A stretch of DNA of 64,000 nt from CAVOHU01 sp963817885 (lineage in GTDB: Bacteria; Acidobacteriota; Vicinamibacteria; Vicinamibacterales; JAKQTR01). The notes below the pieces were generated by a model. It did no database searches. It was not told the origin of the DNA and was given only the letters and a program-made list of their open reading frames with translations. The stretch is taken from positions 992,001-1,056,000 of the forward strand of contig CAWFQE010000002.1 of assembly GCA_963817885.1 (NCBI GenBank), in the 5' to 3' direction. Positions 1-9,125 of the stretch are shown one piece after another. The translations under genes and the position numbers were made by a program. Position 1 is the first letter of the stretch. Each line of letters begins with the position of its first letter.

Positions 1-510
1 TGGGCGGACATCGAGACCCGCATCCAGCGGTACCTCCTGACCAAGACGGCGCTGTCGGCCTTCGTTGGGGTGATGACCGGAGTCATCCTGGCCATCCTCG
101 GCGTGGACCTCGCGATGGTGTTCGGGGTCTTCGCGTTCCTGCTGAACTTCATTCCGAATATCGGCCCGTTCGTGGCGACCCTTCTGCCGTTGCCGATCGT
201 CCTGATGGCGCCCCAGATGTCCACGACGTCGGCGGTGCTCGCCATCGCGCTGCCCGCTCTCATGCACTTCTCGCTCGGCAACGTGGTGGAGCCGAAGTTG
301 ATGGGTGTCTCGCTCGATCTCGATCCGGTGGTCGTACTGGTCACCCTGATCTTCTGGGGCATGATCTGGGGCTTCGTCGGCCTGCTGCTGGCGACGCCGA
401 TCACGGCCGTGGTGAAGATTCTGCTCGAACGGAATGAGCTGACGCGACCGGTCGCCGACGCCCTTGCCGGTCGGGTCGGCCGGCAACCCGCCCCCCGGAA
501 GTCGGCGTGA
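1..510 (+). CDS. AI-2E family transporter (PerM/UPF0118), C-terminal part
   Basis: The reading frame is open from base 1, so the gene begins upstream of the window and only about the last 169 residues are present. The visible part has long hydrophobic stretches (an LAILGVDLAMVFGVFAFLL-type segment and the NFIPNIGPFVATLLPLP loop) and the C-terminal GLLLATPITAVVKILLE helix typical of the AI-2E/PerM permease family, which sits in the inner membrane. Substrates of this family are mostly unknown; some members export autoinducer-2 and others act as sodium/proton antiporters. The last residues are basic and cytoplasmic (RQPAPRKSA). Family assignment is confident; substrate is not predictable from this fragment. 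Confidence 0.85.
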   Translation, partial: WADIETRIQRYLLTKTALSAFVGVMTGVILAILGVDLAMVFGVFAFLLNFIPNIGPFVATLLPLPIVLMAPQMSTTSAVLAIALPALMHFSLGNVVEPKLMGVSLDLDPVVVLVTLIFWGMIWGFVGLLLATPITAVVKILLERNELTRPVADALAGRVGRQPAPRKSA

Positions 511-578
511 TCACCGAGGGTCCGGGCCCGGTCCGCCAGAGAGGCGCGCATCGTGCTGCGCCACCAGGGAGGCACATC

Positions 579-1508
579 ATGGCAAAGGCAGGAAGACACC
601 ATCAGGTGGATCTCGAGCGGTTCACCGTTTCGAGCGGGAAGCGCTTCGAGCTGCGCCGGTGCGATCCGAACGACACCGGAGGCATCAAGTCGAAAACGCA
701 CGCCCAGGCGATCATCAATCGCGACATTGTCGAGCTCGCCGGCCTGCAGGAGAAACTCTACGCGCAGGACAGCTACGGCGTGCTGCTGATCTTCCAGGCC
801 ATGGATGCCGCCGGCAAGGACGGCGTGATCAGCCACGTGATGTCGGGCGTCAACCCGCAGGGATGCCAGGTCTACTCGTTCAAGGCCCCGTCGGCCGAGG
901 AACTCGATCACGACTTCCTCTGGCGGACGACGAGGTGCCTGCCGGAGCGGGGACGGATCGGGATCTTCAACAGGTCCTACTACGAGGAAACGCTGGTCGT
1001 CCGGGTGCACCCCGAGTTTCTCAAGGCGCAGAAGCTCCCGCCCCCGCTCGTCACGAAGCAGATCTGGAACCAGCGGTTCGAAGACATCAATGCCTTCGAG
1101 CGCTATCTCGCGCGCAACGGCTATCTGATTCGCAAGTTCTTCCTTCATGTGTCGAAGGAGCAGCAACGGCAACGGTTCCTCAGCCGGCTCGAGGAGCCGG
1201 AGAAGAACTGGAAGTTCTCGCTCGCCGACGCCAAGGAACGCGCCTGCTGGGATCTGTACATGGACGCGTACGAGGACGTGCTGCGTCACACCTCCACTCA
1301 ATCGGCGCCATGGATCGTCGTGCCGTCCGACCACAAGTGGTTCGCGCGGCTGGTGGTCGCGGCGGCCGTGGTCGCGGCGCTCAAGTCCATCGACCCGCGG
1401 TTCCCCCGCATGGACGAGGGGAAGAAGAAAGAGCTGGAGGCTGCGCGCGAAGCGCTCGAGGGCGAGGCACCCGCCGGCAAGCGGGGCGCCGCGTCGAAGC
1501 GGCGCTAG
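579..1508 (+). CDS. Polyphosphate kinase 2 family protein (polyphosphate:nucleotide phosphotransferase)
   Basis: A 309-residue PPK2-family protein that should transfer phosphate between polyphosphate and nucleotides in the cytoplasm. The Walker A motif AMDAAGKDG lies at about residues 74-82 and the Walker B-like FNRSYYEE at about 130-137, followed by the VVRVHPEFL segment typical of the subgroup annotated as polyphosphate:nucleotide phosphotransferase. I chose the ATG at 579 because AGGGAGG lies 6 bases upstream and the protein then starts at the usual place; an ATG-less extension to 507 would overlap the preceding gene. The C-terminus is a low-complexity Lys/Glu/Ala tail. The AMP/ADP specificity cannot be decided by eye. 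A repeat element begins right at the stop codon. Confidence 0.92.
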   Translation: MAKAGRHHQVDLERFTVSSGKRFELRRCDPNDTGGIKSKTHAQAIINRDIVELAGLQEKLYAQDSYGVLLIFQAMDAAGKDGVISHVMSGVNPQGCQVYSFKAPSAEELDHDFLWRTTRCLPERGRIGIFNRSYYEETLVVRVHPEFLKAQKLPPPLVTKQIWNQRFEDINAFERYLARNGYLIRKFFLHVSKEQQRQRFLSRLEEPEKNWKFSLADAKERACWDLYMDAYEDVLRHTSTQSAPWIVVPSDHKWFARLVVAAAVVAALKSIDPRFPRMDEGKKKELEAAREALEGEAPAGKRGAASKRR

Positions 1509-1622
1509 TCCAGGCGCTCGGTTGAGTTGAGTACACGGCGGGAATGGAGCACGTGGGCTTTAGCCCGCGTGCCCGGGGCCGACGAGTTCAAGACAAGTGA
1601 CCCGGGATTAGTCCAGGCGCTC
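1506..1622. repeat. MITE-like dispersed repeat, copy A, bounded by 14-bp direct repeats
   Basis: A roughly 88-bp unit at about 1520-1607 begins GGTTGAGTTGAGTACAC and ends AAGTGACCCGGG. It is flanked by two identical 14-bp direct repeats, TAGTCCAGGCGCTC, at 1506-1519 and 1609-1622; the first contains the stop codon of the polyphosphate kinase gene. The same unit occurs in inverted orientation at about 57523-57672, where it is enlarged by an internal palindromic segment. The flanking repeats look like a target-site duplication, but the shared bases GGCGCTC before both copies mean the boundary is not certain. No transposase is encoded. Confidence 0.7.
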
Positions 1623-1679
1623 ACCTGGGTTGGACACGTTCGAGTCGGGAGTGGCGCCATCCACTCGAGGGACTGGCCG

Positions 1680-3104
1680 ATGAGTCTGCGGGATCACAAG
1701 ACGAAGGTCGTGGCCACCATCGGCCCGGCCTCGGATTCGCCGGAAATGCTCGAACGCCTGGTCAACGCCGGGATGGATATCGTCCGGCTGAACCTCTCGC
1801 ACGGCGACTTCGCGGTGCATCGCGAGTGGATTGCGCGGGTCCGGGCGGCCGAGCGGACGTGCAACAGGCGGGTCACGATCCTGGCGGACCTGCCCGGCCC
1901 GAAGATGCGGGTCGGACAGATCAGCCCGGAACCGGTCCTGCTGCGGAAGGGCGCGAGGTTCACTCTCACCACCGATGAGATCCCGGGCACGGTCGAGCGC
2001 GTGTCGGTGTCGTTCGAACCTCTGCCAGGCGTCGTGAAGCCTGGCGACACGCTCTTCCTGAACGATGGTCTCATACAGCTCGAGGTGGTCCGGGCATCAG
2101 GAACCGAGGTCGAGTGTACGGTCGTGGTCGGCGGAGAGCTGCGATCGCGCAAGGGGCTGAATCTGCCGGGCATCAATCTCGGCATCCAGGCGTTCACCGC
2201 GCATGATCGCGACTGCCTGGAGTTTGCGCTCGCCAACGGGGTGGACGCCATCAGCCAGTCGTTCGTGGAGCGCGCGTCCGACATCAGTGCCGCCAGGGAT
2301 GCGGCAAGAGGCTTCGGACGCGATCCGTTCATCATTGCCAAGATCGAGCGGGCCGGAGCGCTCGCGCGCTTCGACGAGATTCTCGAGGCCGCCGACGGCA
2401 TCATGGTGGCCAGGGGCGATCTCGGCGTCGAAGTGCCCCTCGAGCGAATGGCCATCACGCAGAAAGACCTCATCCGGAGGTCGAATTTGGCGGGCAAGCC
2501 GGTCATCACGGCGACGCAGATGCTGGACTCGATGGTCTCGAGCCGGCTGCCGACCCGGGCCGAGGCCACCGATGTCGCCAACGCCATCCTGGACGGCACC
2601 GATTGCGTCATGCTGTCGGCCGAGTCGGCCGTCGGCCAGTATCCGGAGGAGGCCGTGGCCACGCTGGCCCGCATCGCGGCCGCCACCGAGCCGTACCGCC
2701 CGCACGTGCGCCTCGAAGCGCTGAAGGGACTTCGGCGGGGCTCGGAAGGAAGCACCACGGCCGAGGCCATCGCCGGCATCGTGGACTACGCGCTGGAGAC
2801 GGCGCCGTGTGCCGCCGTCATCGTGCCGACACGAAGCGGGACCACCGCGCGCCTGATCTCACGGCACAAGCCGGCGCAGTGGATCGTCGCCGTCGCGCGA
2901 AGCGCGGCCGTCTGCGCGGGGCTTCAGTTTTCGTTCGGCGTGTGGCCGGAGATGAGTCGGGAGATGCCCGAGGACTGGCATGCCTTCGCGTCGGGTTGGA
3001 TGCAGCAACACGGCGTCGCCGGCAACCGGGTGATGCTGGCGGCGGGGCCGTCGCCGTCGCATCCCGACGCCGTGCACCGCCTCGAGTTCCTGCGAGTCGG
3101 CTGA
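1680..3104 (+). CDS. pyk: Pyruvate kinase
   Basis: A 474-residue pyruvate kinase catalysing phosphoenolpyruvate + ADP to pyruvate + ATP, the last step of glycolysis. The N-terminal KTKVVATIGPAS signature, RLNLSHGD (substrate/K+ site), the active-site block IIAKIERAGALARFDEI near residue 217, MVARGDLGVE near 241 and ITATQMLDSM near 275 are all present, followed by the C-terminal allosteric-type domain containing VPTRSGTTARLISRHKP. The frame is open 51 codons further upstream, but the ATG at 1680 puts the conserved KTKVVATIGP block in its normal position, and the upstream stretch is repeat-derived sequence. It converges with the M20 peptidase gene. Confidence 0.95.
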   Translation: MSLRDHKTKVVATIGPASDSPEMLERLVNAGMDIVRLNLSHGDFAVHREWIARVRAAERTCNRRVTILADLPGPKMRVGQISPEPVLLRKGARFTLTTDEIPGTVERVSVSFEPLPGVVKPGDTLFLNDGLIQLEVVRASGTEVECTVVVGGELRSRKGLNLPGINLGIQAFTAHDRDCLEFALANGVDAISQSFVERASDISAARDAARGFGRDPFIIAKIERAGALARFDEILEAADGIMVARGDLGVEVPLERMAITQKDLIRRSNLAGKPVITATQMLDSMVSSRLPTRAEATDVANAILDGTDCVMLSAESAVGQYPEEAVATLARIAAATEPYRPHVRLEALKGLRRGSEGSTTAEAIAGIVDYALETAPCAAVIVPTRSGTTARLISRHKPAQWIVAVARSAAVCAGLQFSFGVWPEMSREMPEDWHAFASGWMQQHGVAGNRVMLAAGPSPSHPDAVHRLEFLRVG

Positions 3105-3169
3105 AGACGGCCGTCGCCAGGCGGACCGGCTGTCGATCGCGCGCCTCGGGGCCGACGGGGCCGCGGCGA

Positions 3170-4612
3170 TCAGCGCGCGGGATCGCCGGACGCCGCGCCC
3201 GACGCCAGCGCCCGAACCAGCCGGTACATGAACTCCGTCCCCTCGAAGAACGCGCGCACGCCCATTCGCTCGTCCTTCCCGTGCGCCCGCACGTCATCGA
3301 TGTCGTCGAACAGGCCCGACACGCCGTAGGTCGGGATGCCGGCCACCCGGAGGTAGTGACCGTCGGTGGCCCCGGTGGACATGATCGGCACGGCAGGAAC
3401 GCCAGGCCACATCCCGGTGGTGGTGCGCTCGACAGCCGACACGACATCGGCGCGCAGCGGCGAGGCCGGGCTGGGATCAGGCTCGGCCATCCTGGACACG
3501 GCGATGCCGGGATCGGCAAGCACGCGAATGAGCGTGTCCTGCACGTCCTGAAGCGGGTGACCGGGCAGGATTCGGCAATTGACCGTGGCGCGGGCCGTCT
3601 GCGGCAGCGCGTTTTCGGCGTGGCCCGCCTGTAGCTGAGTTGCCACGCAGGTGGTCCGCATCAGCGCGTTGAAGTACGCCGACGAGGCGGAGAGCCTCGC
3701 GGCCGCGGCGGCGTCGGGCGGCGTCGCGGCCAGCGACTTCATGTCGGCGGCGAGATCGCCGGTTTCCACGCGCGACATCTGCGCGAAGAACCCACGCGTG
3801 GTCTCGTTCAGGCTCACGGGAAACTCGAACGCCGCGAGCCGCGTCAGCCCGGCAGCCAGCCGGTAGATCGCGTTGTCCTTGACGGGAAGCGAGCTGTGGC
3901 CGCCCGGGTTGTGCGTTTCGAGCTTGAAGCTGAGATAGACCTTTTCGCTCGTCTGGAGCTCGTTGGCGATCTGCTTCCCTTTCCGGATTTCTCCGCCGCC
4001 ACCGTCAGTGTTGAGGCAGTACTCCGCATCGATCAGATCGCGGTGGTTCTTCAGGAGCCAGTCAACGCCATTGGCGGTGCCTCCTTCTTCGTCGGCGGTC
4101 AGCGCAACGATGAGATCCCGCGAGGGCTTGAACCCTTCCTGCTTCAGCCTGATGAGATTCGCGACGAGCAGGGCCGCGCCGGACTTGATGTCGTTGGTGC
4201 CTCGTCCGTAGAAATACCCGTCCTTCTCGAGGAACGTGAACGGATCGACCGACCAGTCGGCCCGATTCGCTTCGACCACATCGAGGTGCGCGAGCAGCAG
4301 GATCGGCTTCGCCGCGCCTGTTCCGCGCAATCGCGCGACGAGATTGCCTTTCCGCGGAACCGGACCGAGCACCTGGACGTCCTGGTCGGCGAAGCCGGCC
4401 GCCTTCAGGCGGGCCGCCATCGCTTCGGCGGCCTTCGTCGTGTCGCCCGACGAGTCGGTGGTGTTGATCTCGATGAGCGTCTTGAACAGCTCACGCGCCA
4501 ATCGCTGTTCCTGGTTGATCGGAGCGCTCTGCCCGGACACGGTTCCCGTCAGGGCCAGCGAGGCGAGAGACACGGCTAGCCCGAAGTAGAATGTCCTGTT
4601 GAGTCTTGGCAT
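3170..4612 (-). CDS. Exported M20-family metallopeptidase (carboxypeptidase-like)
   Basis: A 480-residue protein with an N-terminal signal peptide (hydrophobic core FGLAVSLASLALTGTVSG, about residues 10-27), so it acts in the periplasm or outside. Metal-binding and catalytic motifs of the M20/ArgE/CPG2 family are in order: LLLAHLDVVE near residue 108, GRGTNDIKSG near 135, the catalytic LTADEEGG near 171 and HNPGGHSS at the start of the dimerisation domain. The family cleaves C-terminal or acyl amide bonds using two zinc ions. The genuine substrate is unknown. It is transcribed divergently from the dihydrouridine synthase gene with only 71 bases between the starts. Confidence 0.92.
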   Translation of the reverse strand: MPRLNRTFYFGLAVSLASLALTGTVSGQSAPINQEQRLARELFKTLIEINTTDSSGDTTKAAEAMAARLKAAGFADQDVQVLGPVPRKGNLVARLRGTGAAKPILLLAHLDVVEANRADWSVDPFTFLEKDGYFYGRGTNDIKSGAALLVANLIRLKQEGFKPSRDLIVALTADEEGGTANGVDWLLKNHRDLIDAEYCLNTDGGGGEIRKGKQIANELQTSEKVYLSFKLETHNPGGHSSLPVKDNAIYRLAAGLTRLAAFEFPVSLNETTRGFFAQMSRVETGDLAADMKSLAATPPDAAAAARLSASSAYFNALMRTTCVATQLQAGHAENALPQTARATVNCRILPGHPLQDVQDTLIRVLADPGIAVSRMAEPDPSPASPLRADVVSAVERTTTGMWPGVPAVPIMSTGATDGHYLRVAGIPTYGVSGLFDDIDDVRAHGKDERMGVRAFFEGTEFMYRLVRALASGAASGDPAR

Positions 4613-4683
4613 GACGTGTATTTTCTTCTAGTCGCGCCCGCGCGGCAAGACGGGCGGGAATCGCCCGTCCGGGGGGTTGACCG

Positions 4684-5766
4684 TTGACGTTCGTCGAGAG
4701 TCTCACGGGTGCGGTGGTTCTGGGGCCGATGACGAAGGGCTGCAACCTGCCGTTTCGCCGGCTGTGCGTCGAGCTCGGGGCGCGCGTGACCGTCGGCGAG
4801 ATGACCGTCGCGCGGCGCCTCAAGCAGAGGCGGCGTTCGGAGTTCGCGCTGATTCGCCGGAGCCCCGACGAGCCCTGCTTCGGCGTTCAGCTCGCCGGGA
4901 CCGACCCCGAAGAGATGGGCTGGGCGGCCGCACTGGTCGAGTCCCGCGGCGTCGACTTCGTCGACGTGAACCTCGGGTGTCCGATCGACCACTTCACCCG
5001 GAAGGGGATGGGCGCCGCGCTGGCGCGCCAGCCCAAGCGGGTACGTCGAATCGTCGAGGCGATGAAGCGCCAGGTCATCCGCGTCCCGATCACGGTGAAG
5101 TTCCGCCTCGGGTGGAATGACGACGACCGCAATTTCCTCGATGTCGCGCGCGCGGCCGTCGACGGCGGGGCCGACGCGCTGGTGGTCCACGGCCGGACCC
5201 GCAACGCCCGGTACCGGCAGCCGGCCGACTGGAATGCGATCGGCGAGGTGGCTGCCGCGGTGCCGGTGCCGGTCATCGGCAACGGCGACCTGCTGTTCGG
5301 GCACGAGGCTGAGGCGGCCATCCGCAAGACCGGCTGCGCCGGCGTCATGGCCGCCCGCGGCGCGCTCATCAGGCCGTGGCTCTTCCGCGAGGTCTCGTCC
5401 GGATACGTGCCGCTTTCCGCCGAGGACCGCCTGGCCGTGTATCGGCGGTACGTCGACCTGGCGCTCGAGCACTGGGGCGACGACGAGCACGGCCGGGCCC
5501 GGGCGACGCAGTTCCTCCAGTGGCATCTCGGGTTCCTGTGCCGGGATGCGCCGCGACGCGCGGACGGCACCTGGCCGAGCATGCAGGTGCGCGAGGCGCG
5601 CGAGCTTCCGCCATCCTCTCTCGACGAGCTGCTCGCTCGCGGAGACGACGCGGCGCATGCATGGCTGGCTGAGCGGCTGATGGCGCGCGAAGAGGTCGAT
5701 CCAGCGGCGGCGCCTCCGCCCTCCGATCGTCCCGACGACAGGGAACCGGCCGAGCCGGAGGGGTAA
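4684..5766 (+). CDS. tRNA-dihydrouridine synthase, DUS3-like
   Basis: An FMN-dependent TIM-barrel enzyme (360 residues) that should reduce uridine to dihydrouridine in tRNA. Residues 10-25 read LGPMTKGCNLPFRRLC, the catalytic cysteine is in DFVDVNLGCPID near residue 98, the phosphate-binding HGRTRNARY follows near 168, and GVMAARGALIRPWLF closes the barrel; a C-terminal helical part contains LEHWGDDEHG. The GCPID motif, GEMTVA, HGR-x5-Y and LEHWG blocks match eukaryotic DUS3 better than bacterial DusA, DusB or DusC, judged from memory of those sequences. There is no zinc-finger extension. The start used is TTG at 4684; no strong ribosome-binding site is visible. The last 30 residues are acidic and disordered. 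Confidence 0.9.
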   Translation: MTFVESLTGAVVLGPMTKGCNLPFRRLCVELGARVTVGEMTVARRLKQRRRSEFALIRRSPDEPCFGVQLAGTDPEEMGWAAALVESRGVDFVDVNLGCPIDHFTRKGMGAALARQPKRVRRIVEAMKRQVIRVPITVKFRLGWNDDDRNFLDVARAAVDGGADALVVHGRTRNARYRQPADWNAIGEVAAAVPVPVIGNGDLLFGHEAEAAIRKTGCAGVMAARGALIRPWLFREVSSGYVPLSAEDRLAVYRRYVDLALEHWGDDEHGRARATQFLQWHLGFLCRDAPRRADGTWPSMQVREARELPPSSLDELLARGDDAAHAWLAERLMAREEVDPAAAPPPSDRPDDREPAEPEG

Positions 5767-5822
5767 CCCGAGGTAGACGGACTTCAGGCAGAGGGGAAGC
5801 GCGGCGGGAACGGCGGGCGGCG

Positions 5823-8191
5823 TCAGGCCAGGCCGATCTTCGCCCGCATCGCCTGGTATCTCGGATGGCCGACGAAGTCCTTGATCCACGGCAGGTCGAT
5901 CACGTCGGTCGTGAAGAGCAACGACAGGAAATAGTCGCTGGCCGCAACCGACGCCTCGTACTCGCGCAACGCCTCCTCCGTCCTGTTCAACCCGAGATAG
6001 ATCACCCCTCGCTGAATCGGCGAGACGTATCCTCGTCTTGAACGGCCTGAAGAGCTTCAGGCTTGGGACCACGTTGACGACCAGCCTCCTCGACAGCGGA
6101 AGATACGGCTCGCGTTCGAGGCGGCGGAGGCGCTCCAGCACCTGGAGGGCGTCGTCCGTCCTGCCGGCCATGGCGTAGGCCAGGCCCACCCACCCTTCGG
6201 CGAACACGATGCCGAGGCCGACGGCCTTCTGGAACATCTCGACGGCCCGCTCGGGCGCGGCCGGCCGCTGAATGCAGGCGAATCCGAGGAAGAGATACGA
6301 CAGAGGCTGCGACGGATTGAGCTCGATGGCGCGCTCCAGGATCTCCCTCCCGCGCCCGACTTCGCCCGCGAGCGCGGTCACGATGCCCTCGATCGCCTTC
6401 AGCAGGGAGAACAGCGGATCGAGCGAGGTGGCTTTGCGCGCCTCAGCGACCGCTTCCTGGTCCCGCCTGACGGAGGAGAGATAGATCGCATACCAGCCGT
6501 GCGCAAAGCTGTTCGACGGGTTGAGCTCGATTCCCCGCCGCAGGTACTCGTCCGCGGCCTGGTACGCGTGGTCGCGGGTGAAGGACAGGAACCCCAGCGA
6601 GCAATACGCGTCTCCGAGCTCCGGGTCGATGGCCAGGGCCCGTTCGAGGGCCTTTCGGCTCGTCGCCGCCGCTTCGTCAGGCTGGACAAAGGCCCACATA
6701 CCCAGGATGTTGAACACATCGGCGATGCCGACGTAGGGCTGCGCGTACCCGGGATCGATCGCGATCGCCTTCTCGTAGCACGACACCGCCCTGATCATGT
6801 CCGCCTGGTAGCGCCGGTTCCAGAAGTAGCGCCCCTTGATGTACATGTTGTGGGCGTCTTTGTCGAGGGTCTGGCGCCTGGTGATCTCTTCCCGCTCTCC
6901 AGCCAGCAGCCCGACGCTCAGCTTCTCGACAATCGCCAGCGAGATCTCGTCCTGCACCGCGAAGACGTCCTTCGTCTTGCGGTCGAACCGCTCGGACCAG
7001 ATGTGGTAACCGTCGGCGATGTTGATGAGCTGGGCGGTGACCCGCAGCGTGTTGCCGGACTTCTGCACGCTCCCCTCGAGCAGCGTCTGCACGTTGAGTG
7101 TCCGGCCGATGTCGCGGATATCGGCGTTCTTGCCCTTGAACGAAAACGAGGAGGTGCGGGCGGCCACTCTCAGGCCCTTGACCTTGGTGAGGGCGTTGAT
7201 CAGCTCCTCCGCCAGGCCCTCGCAGAAATAGTCCTGGTCGTGCTGCGGGCTGAGGTCCTTGAACGGCAGAACCGCGATGGACTTCCTGTCGGGCACTGCT
7301 TCGGTTGCGACCTCCTGGGCTCGCCGGAGGTCGGTCCACACGTCACGGGCCGATTGATACCGCCGGGTGCAGTCCTTCTCCAGCAACTTCCCCACGATGT
7401 CCACCAGGACGTCGGGAGCTTCGTTGTTGAAGCGCGGAATCGGCGCCGGCTCCTGGTGAAGCACCGCATCGATGACGGCGCTCGAGGTGCGTCCCGTGAA
7501 CGGCAGCCGGCCGGTCAGCAGTTCGTACAGCACCACCCCAAGCGAAAACAGATCGCTCCTGTGATCCGCCTGCTCGCCCAGCGCCTGCTCCGGCGACATA
7601 TAGGCCACGGTCCCGACGACCGTACCGGCGTCGGTCAGGCGAGCCTCGTCATCCGGCGTCTCGGCGGCGTCGGAGTCGCCCGCACTATCCATCCCGCCGC
7701 CGGCATGGCTCCCTGGTCGCCAGGCCGAAATCCAGCACCTTGACCTGCCCGCGCGGCAGAAGCACGATGTTGCCGCTCTTCAGGTCCCGGTGGACGATGT
7801 GCTTCTCGTTGGCCGCGGAGAGCGCGTCCGCAATCTGGATCGCGATGTCCAGCACCTCGCCGATGGCCATCGGGGAAGGACCCGTCGACAGGCAGTCGCT
7901 GAGCGTGGCCCCGTCGAGCAGCTCCATCGCAATGAAGAGCCGCCCTTCGGCCTCACCGATTTCGTGGATCGTGCAGATGTTGGGATGGCTGAGCGAGGCA
8001 GCCGCTCGCGCCCCTCGCTCGAAGCGGGTGCGCCGATCCGAATCGGTCGCCCATTCGGCCGGCAGCAGTTTCACCGCTACGTCGCGATCCAGCCGCGGAT
8101 CGTGCGCCTGGTAGACTTCACCCATCCCGCCCTGGCCAATCAGGGTCGTGATCGTGTACGGCCCGACCGTGCTGCCCGACGCCAGTGGCAT
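5823..8191 (-). CDS. Ser/Thr protein kinase with TolB-like and TPR regions, two frameshifts
   Basis: One gene split over three frames. From the ATG at 8191 the kinase domain shows GQGGMGEVY (residues 19-27), the ATP-binding lysine in VAVK (41), HRDLKSGN (134-141) and DFGLA (154-158). Around 7690-7715 the frame changes by +1 and continues with MSPEQALGEQADHRSDLFSLGV, then a FlgO/TolB-like segment (IAVLPFKDLSPQHDQDYFC onward) and about ten TPR-like helical pairs. A second +1 change at about 6025-6065 is needed to reach the last 65 residues, YVSPIQRGVIYLGLNRT to the stop at 5823. The span is 3n+2 bases, as two extra bases predict. Membership of the acidobacterial kinase-TPR family is clear; whether the gene is broken or the sequence is wrong is not. 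Confidence 0.8.
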
Positions 8192-8200
8192 GACCGCCGC

Positions 8201-8206
8201 ATTATA
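8201..8206 (-). promoter_or_regulatory. Consensus -10 box directly before the kinase start
   Basis: On the minus strand a perfect TATAAT ends 9 bases before the ATG at 8191. Transcription would start almost at the start codon, so the kinase mRNA may be leaderless; no Shine-Dalgarno sequence is visible. The -35 region is weak. Confidence 0.45.
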
Positions 8207-8399
8207 GGAGATACGAGACGGAACCCCTACCACTACTGTGCGGCACTACTGCGCGGCCTGAAGGAATTCGGCTGTCTGCATAAGAAATCGGCGGCCATCG
8301 ACTTAGCTATGGGAATTGAACACGTACCTGGGGCGGGACAAGCCGTGACACTGGCATCTCCGGGCAGGCCGGTCGAGTTTCGGATCGAGGATCGTCGAG

Positions 8400-9125
8400 C
8401 TACCGGCTGAGCACGGCCGTCAAGTAGCGAATCTCGTCGGCGACATCGTCCGGGCTTTCGAGTGTTTCTGCAACCAGCTCGCGCAGGCTGGCGCCCCACT
8501 GCTGCCGCACGCGGTGAACCGCTACGCGCAGCGCCCCCTCGGTCATGCCGAGATCCTTCGCCAGGCCTCCGTACGACTCGGGATCGTCGCCCGCCAGGAA
8601 CGGACGCAGCTTCTCGAACATCTGCTGGCGCCTGTCACCTTTAAACCTGAGCGCGACGCGAGCCCTGGCGGCTTCGAGCACGGTCAACGCCCAGTGGCGC
8701 TCGTAGATGTGCTCGGGCGTTTCGTGCTCGACCGCCTCGTGCCGGTAGATCCGTTCCCCGTCGTCGACGTCGATGGGCACCAGCACCACCTGGCCGCCGC
8801 GCTTCTGTGCGTGCTCGTGGTCGTACTGGTTGGCGAGGAAATGCCGCACCGCGGTCAGCAGGAACGATCTGAAGCGGCCGCGTTCCCGCTTCGCATCCCG
8901 GACGTAGTTCTTTTCGAGCAAGGTGGCGAAAAACGCCTGCGTCAGGTCTGCGGCCTCGTCGCTCGGCCGCCCCGACCTTCGAATAAAGGAGTAGACGGGG
9001 GCCCAGTAGGTTTCGCACAGAGTGGCGAGTGCCGATCTCCTGGCCGACGACTCGGCGTCGCCCGCCGCGACCACCACGCTCCAGTGCGTCGTCTTGAATC
9101 GCCGGTTGTGCAATTCGGTGGGCAT
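8400..9125 (-). CDS. ECF-like RNA polymerase sigma factor
   Basis: A 241-residue sigma-70-family protein. The region-2-like part contains LCETYWAPVYSFIRRSG, DEAADLTQAFFATLLE and FRSFLLTAVRHFLANQ, and the region-4-like helix-turn-helix reads YGGLAKDLGMTEGALRVAVHRVRQQW. It is longer than minimal ECF factors because of the insert between the two regions (residues about 95-150). This type often sits next to serine/threonine kinases in acidobacteria and planctomycetes, and here the kinase gene follows 208 bases downstream on the same strand. No anti-sigma gene is adjacent, so phosphorylation by the kinase is a plausible but untested control. The ATG at 9125 has no clear ribosome-binding site. Confidence 0.85.
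   Translation of the reverse strand: MPTELHNRRFKTTHWSVVVAAGDAESSARRSALATLCETYWAPVYSFIRRSGRPSDEAADLTQAFFATLLEKNYVRDAKRERGRFRSFLLTAVRHFLANQYDHEHAQKRGGQVVLVPIDVDDGERIYRHEAVEHETPEHIYERHWALTVLEAARARVALRFKGDRRQQMFEKLRPFLAGDDPESYGGLAKDLGMTEGALRVAVHRVRQQWGASLRELVAETLESPDDVADEIRYLTAVLSR

Noticed and set aside
1694..2779. Long minus-strand frame opposite pyruvate kinase
   Set aside because: Shadow of a high-GC gene; Arg/Ser-rich product without motifs.
4576..7692. A continuous minus-strand frame of 1038 codons
   Set aside because: Only the part left of 7692 down to about 6050 encodes the kinase/TolB/TPR protein; the rest runs antisense through the dihydrouridine synthase gene and is an artefact of high GC content.
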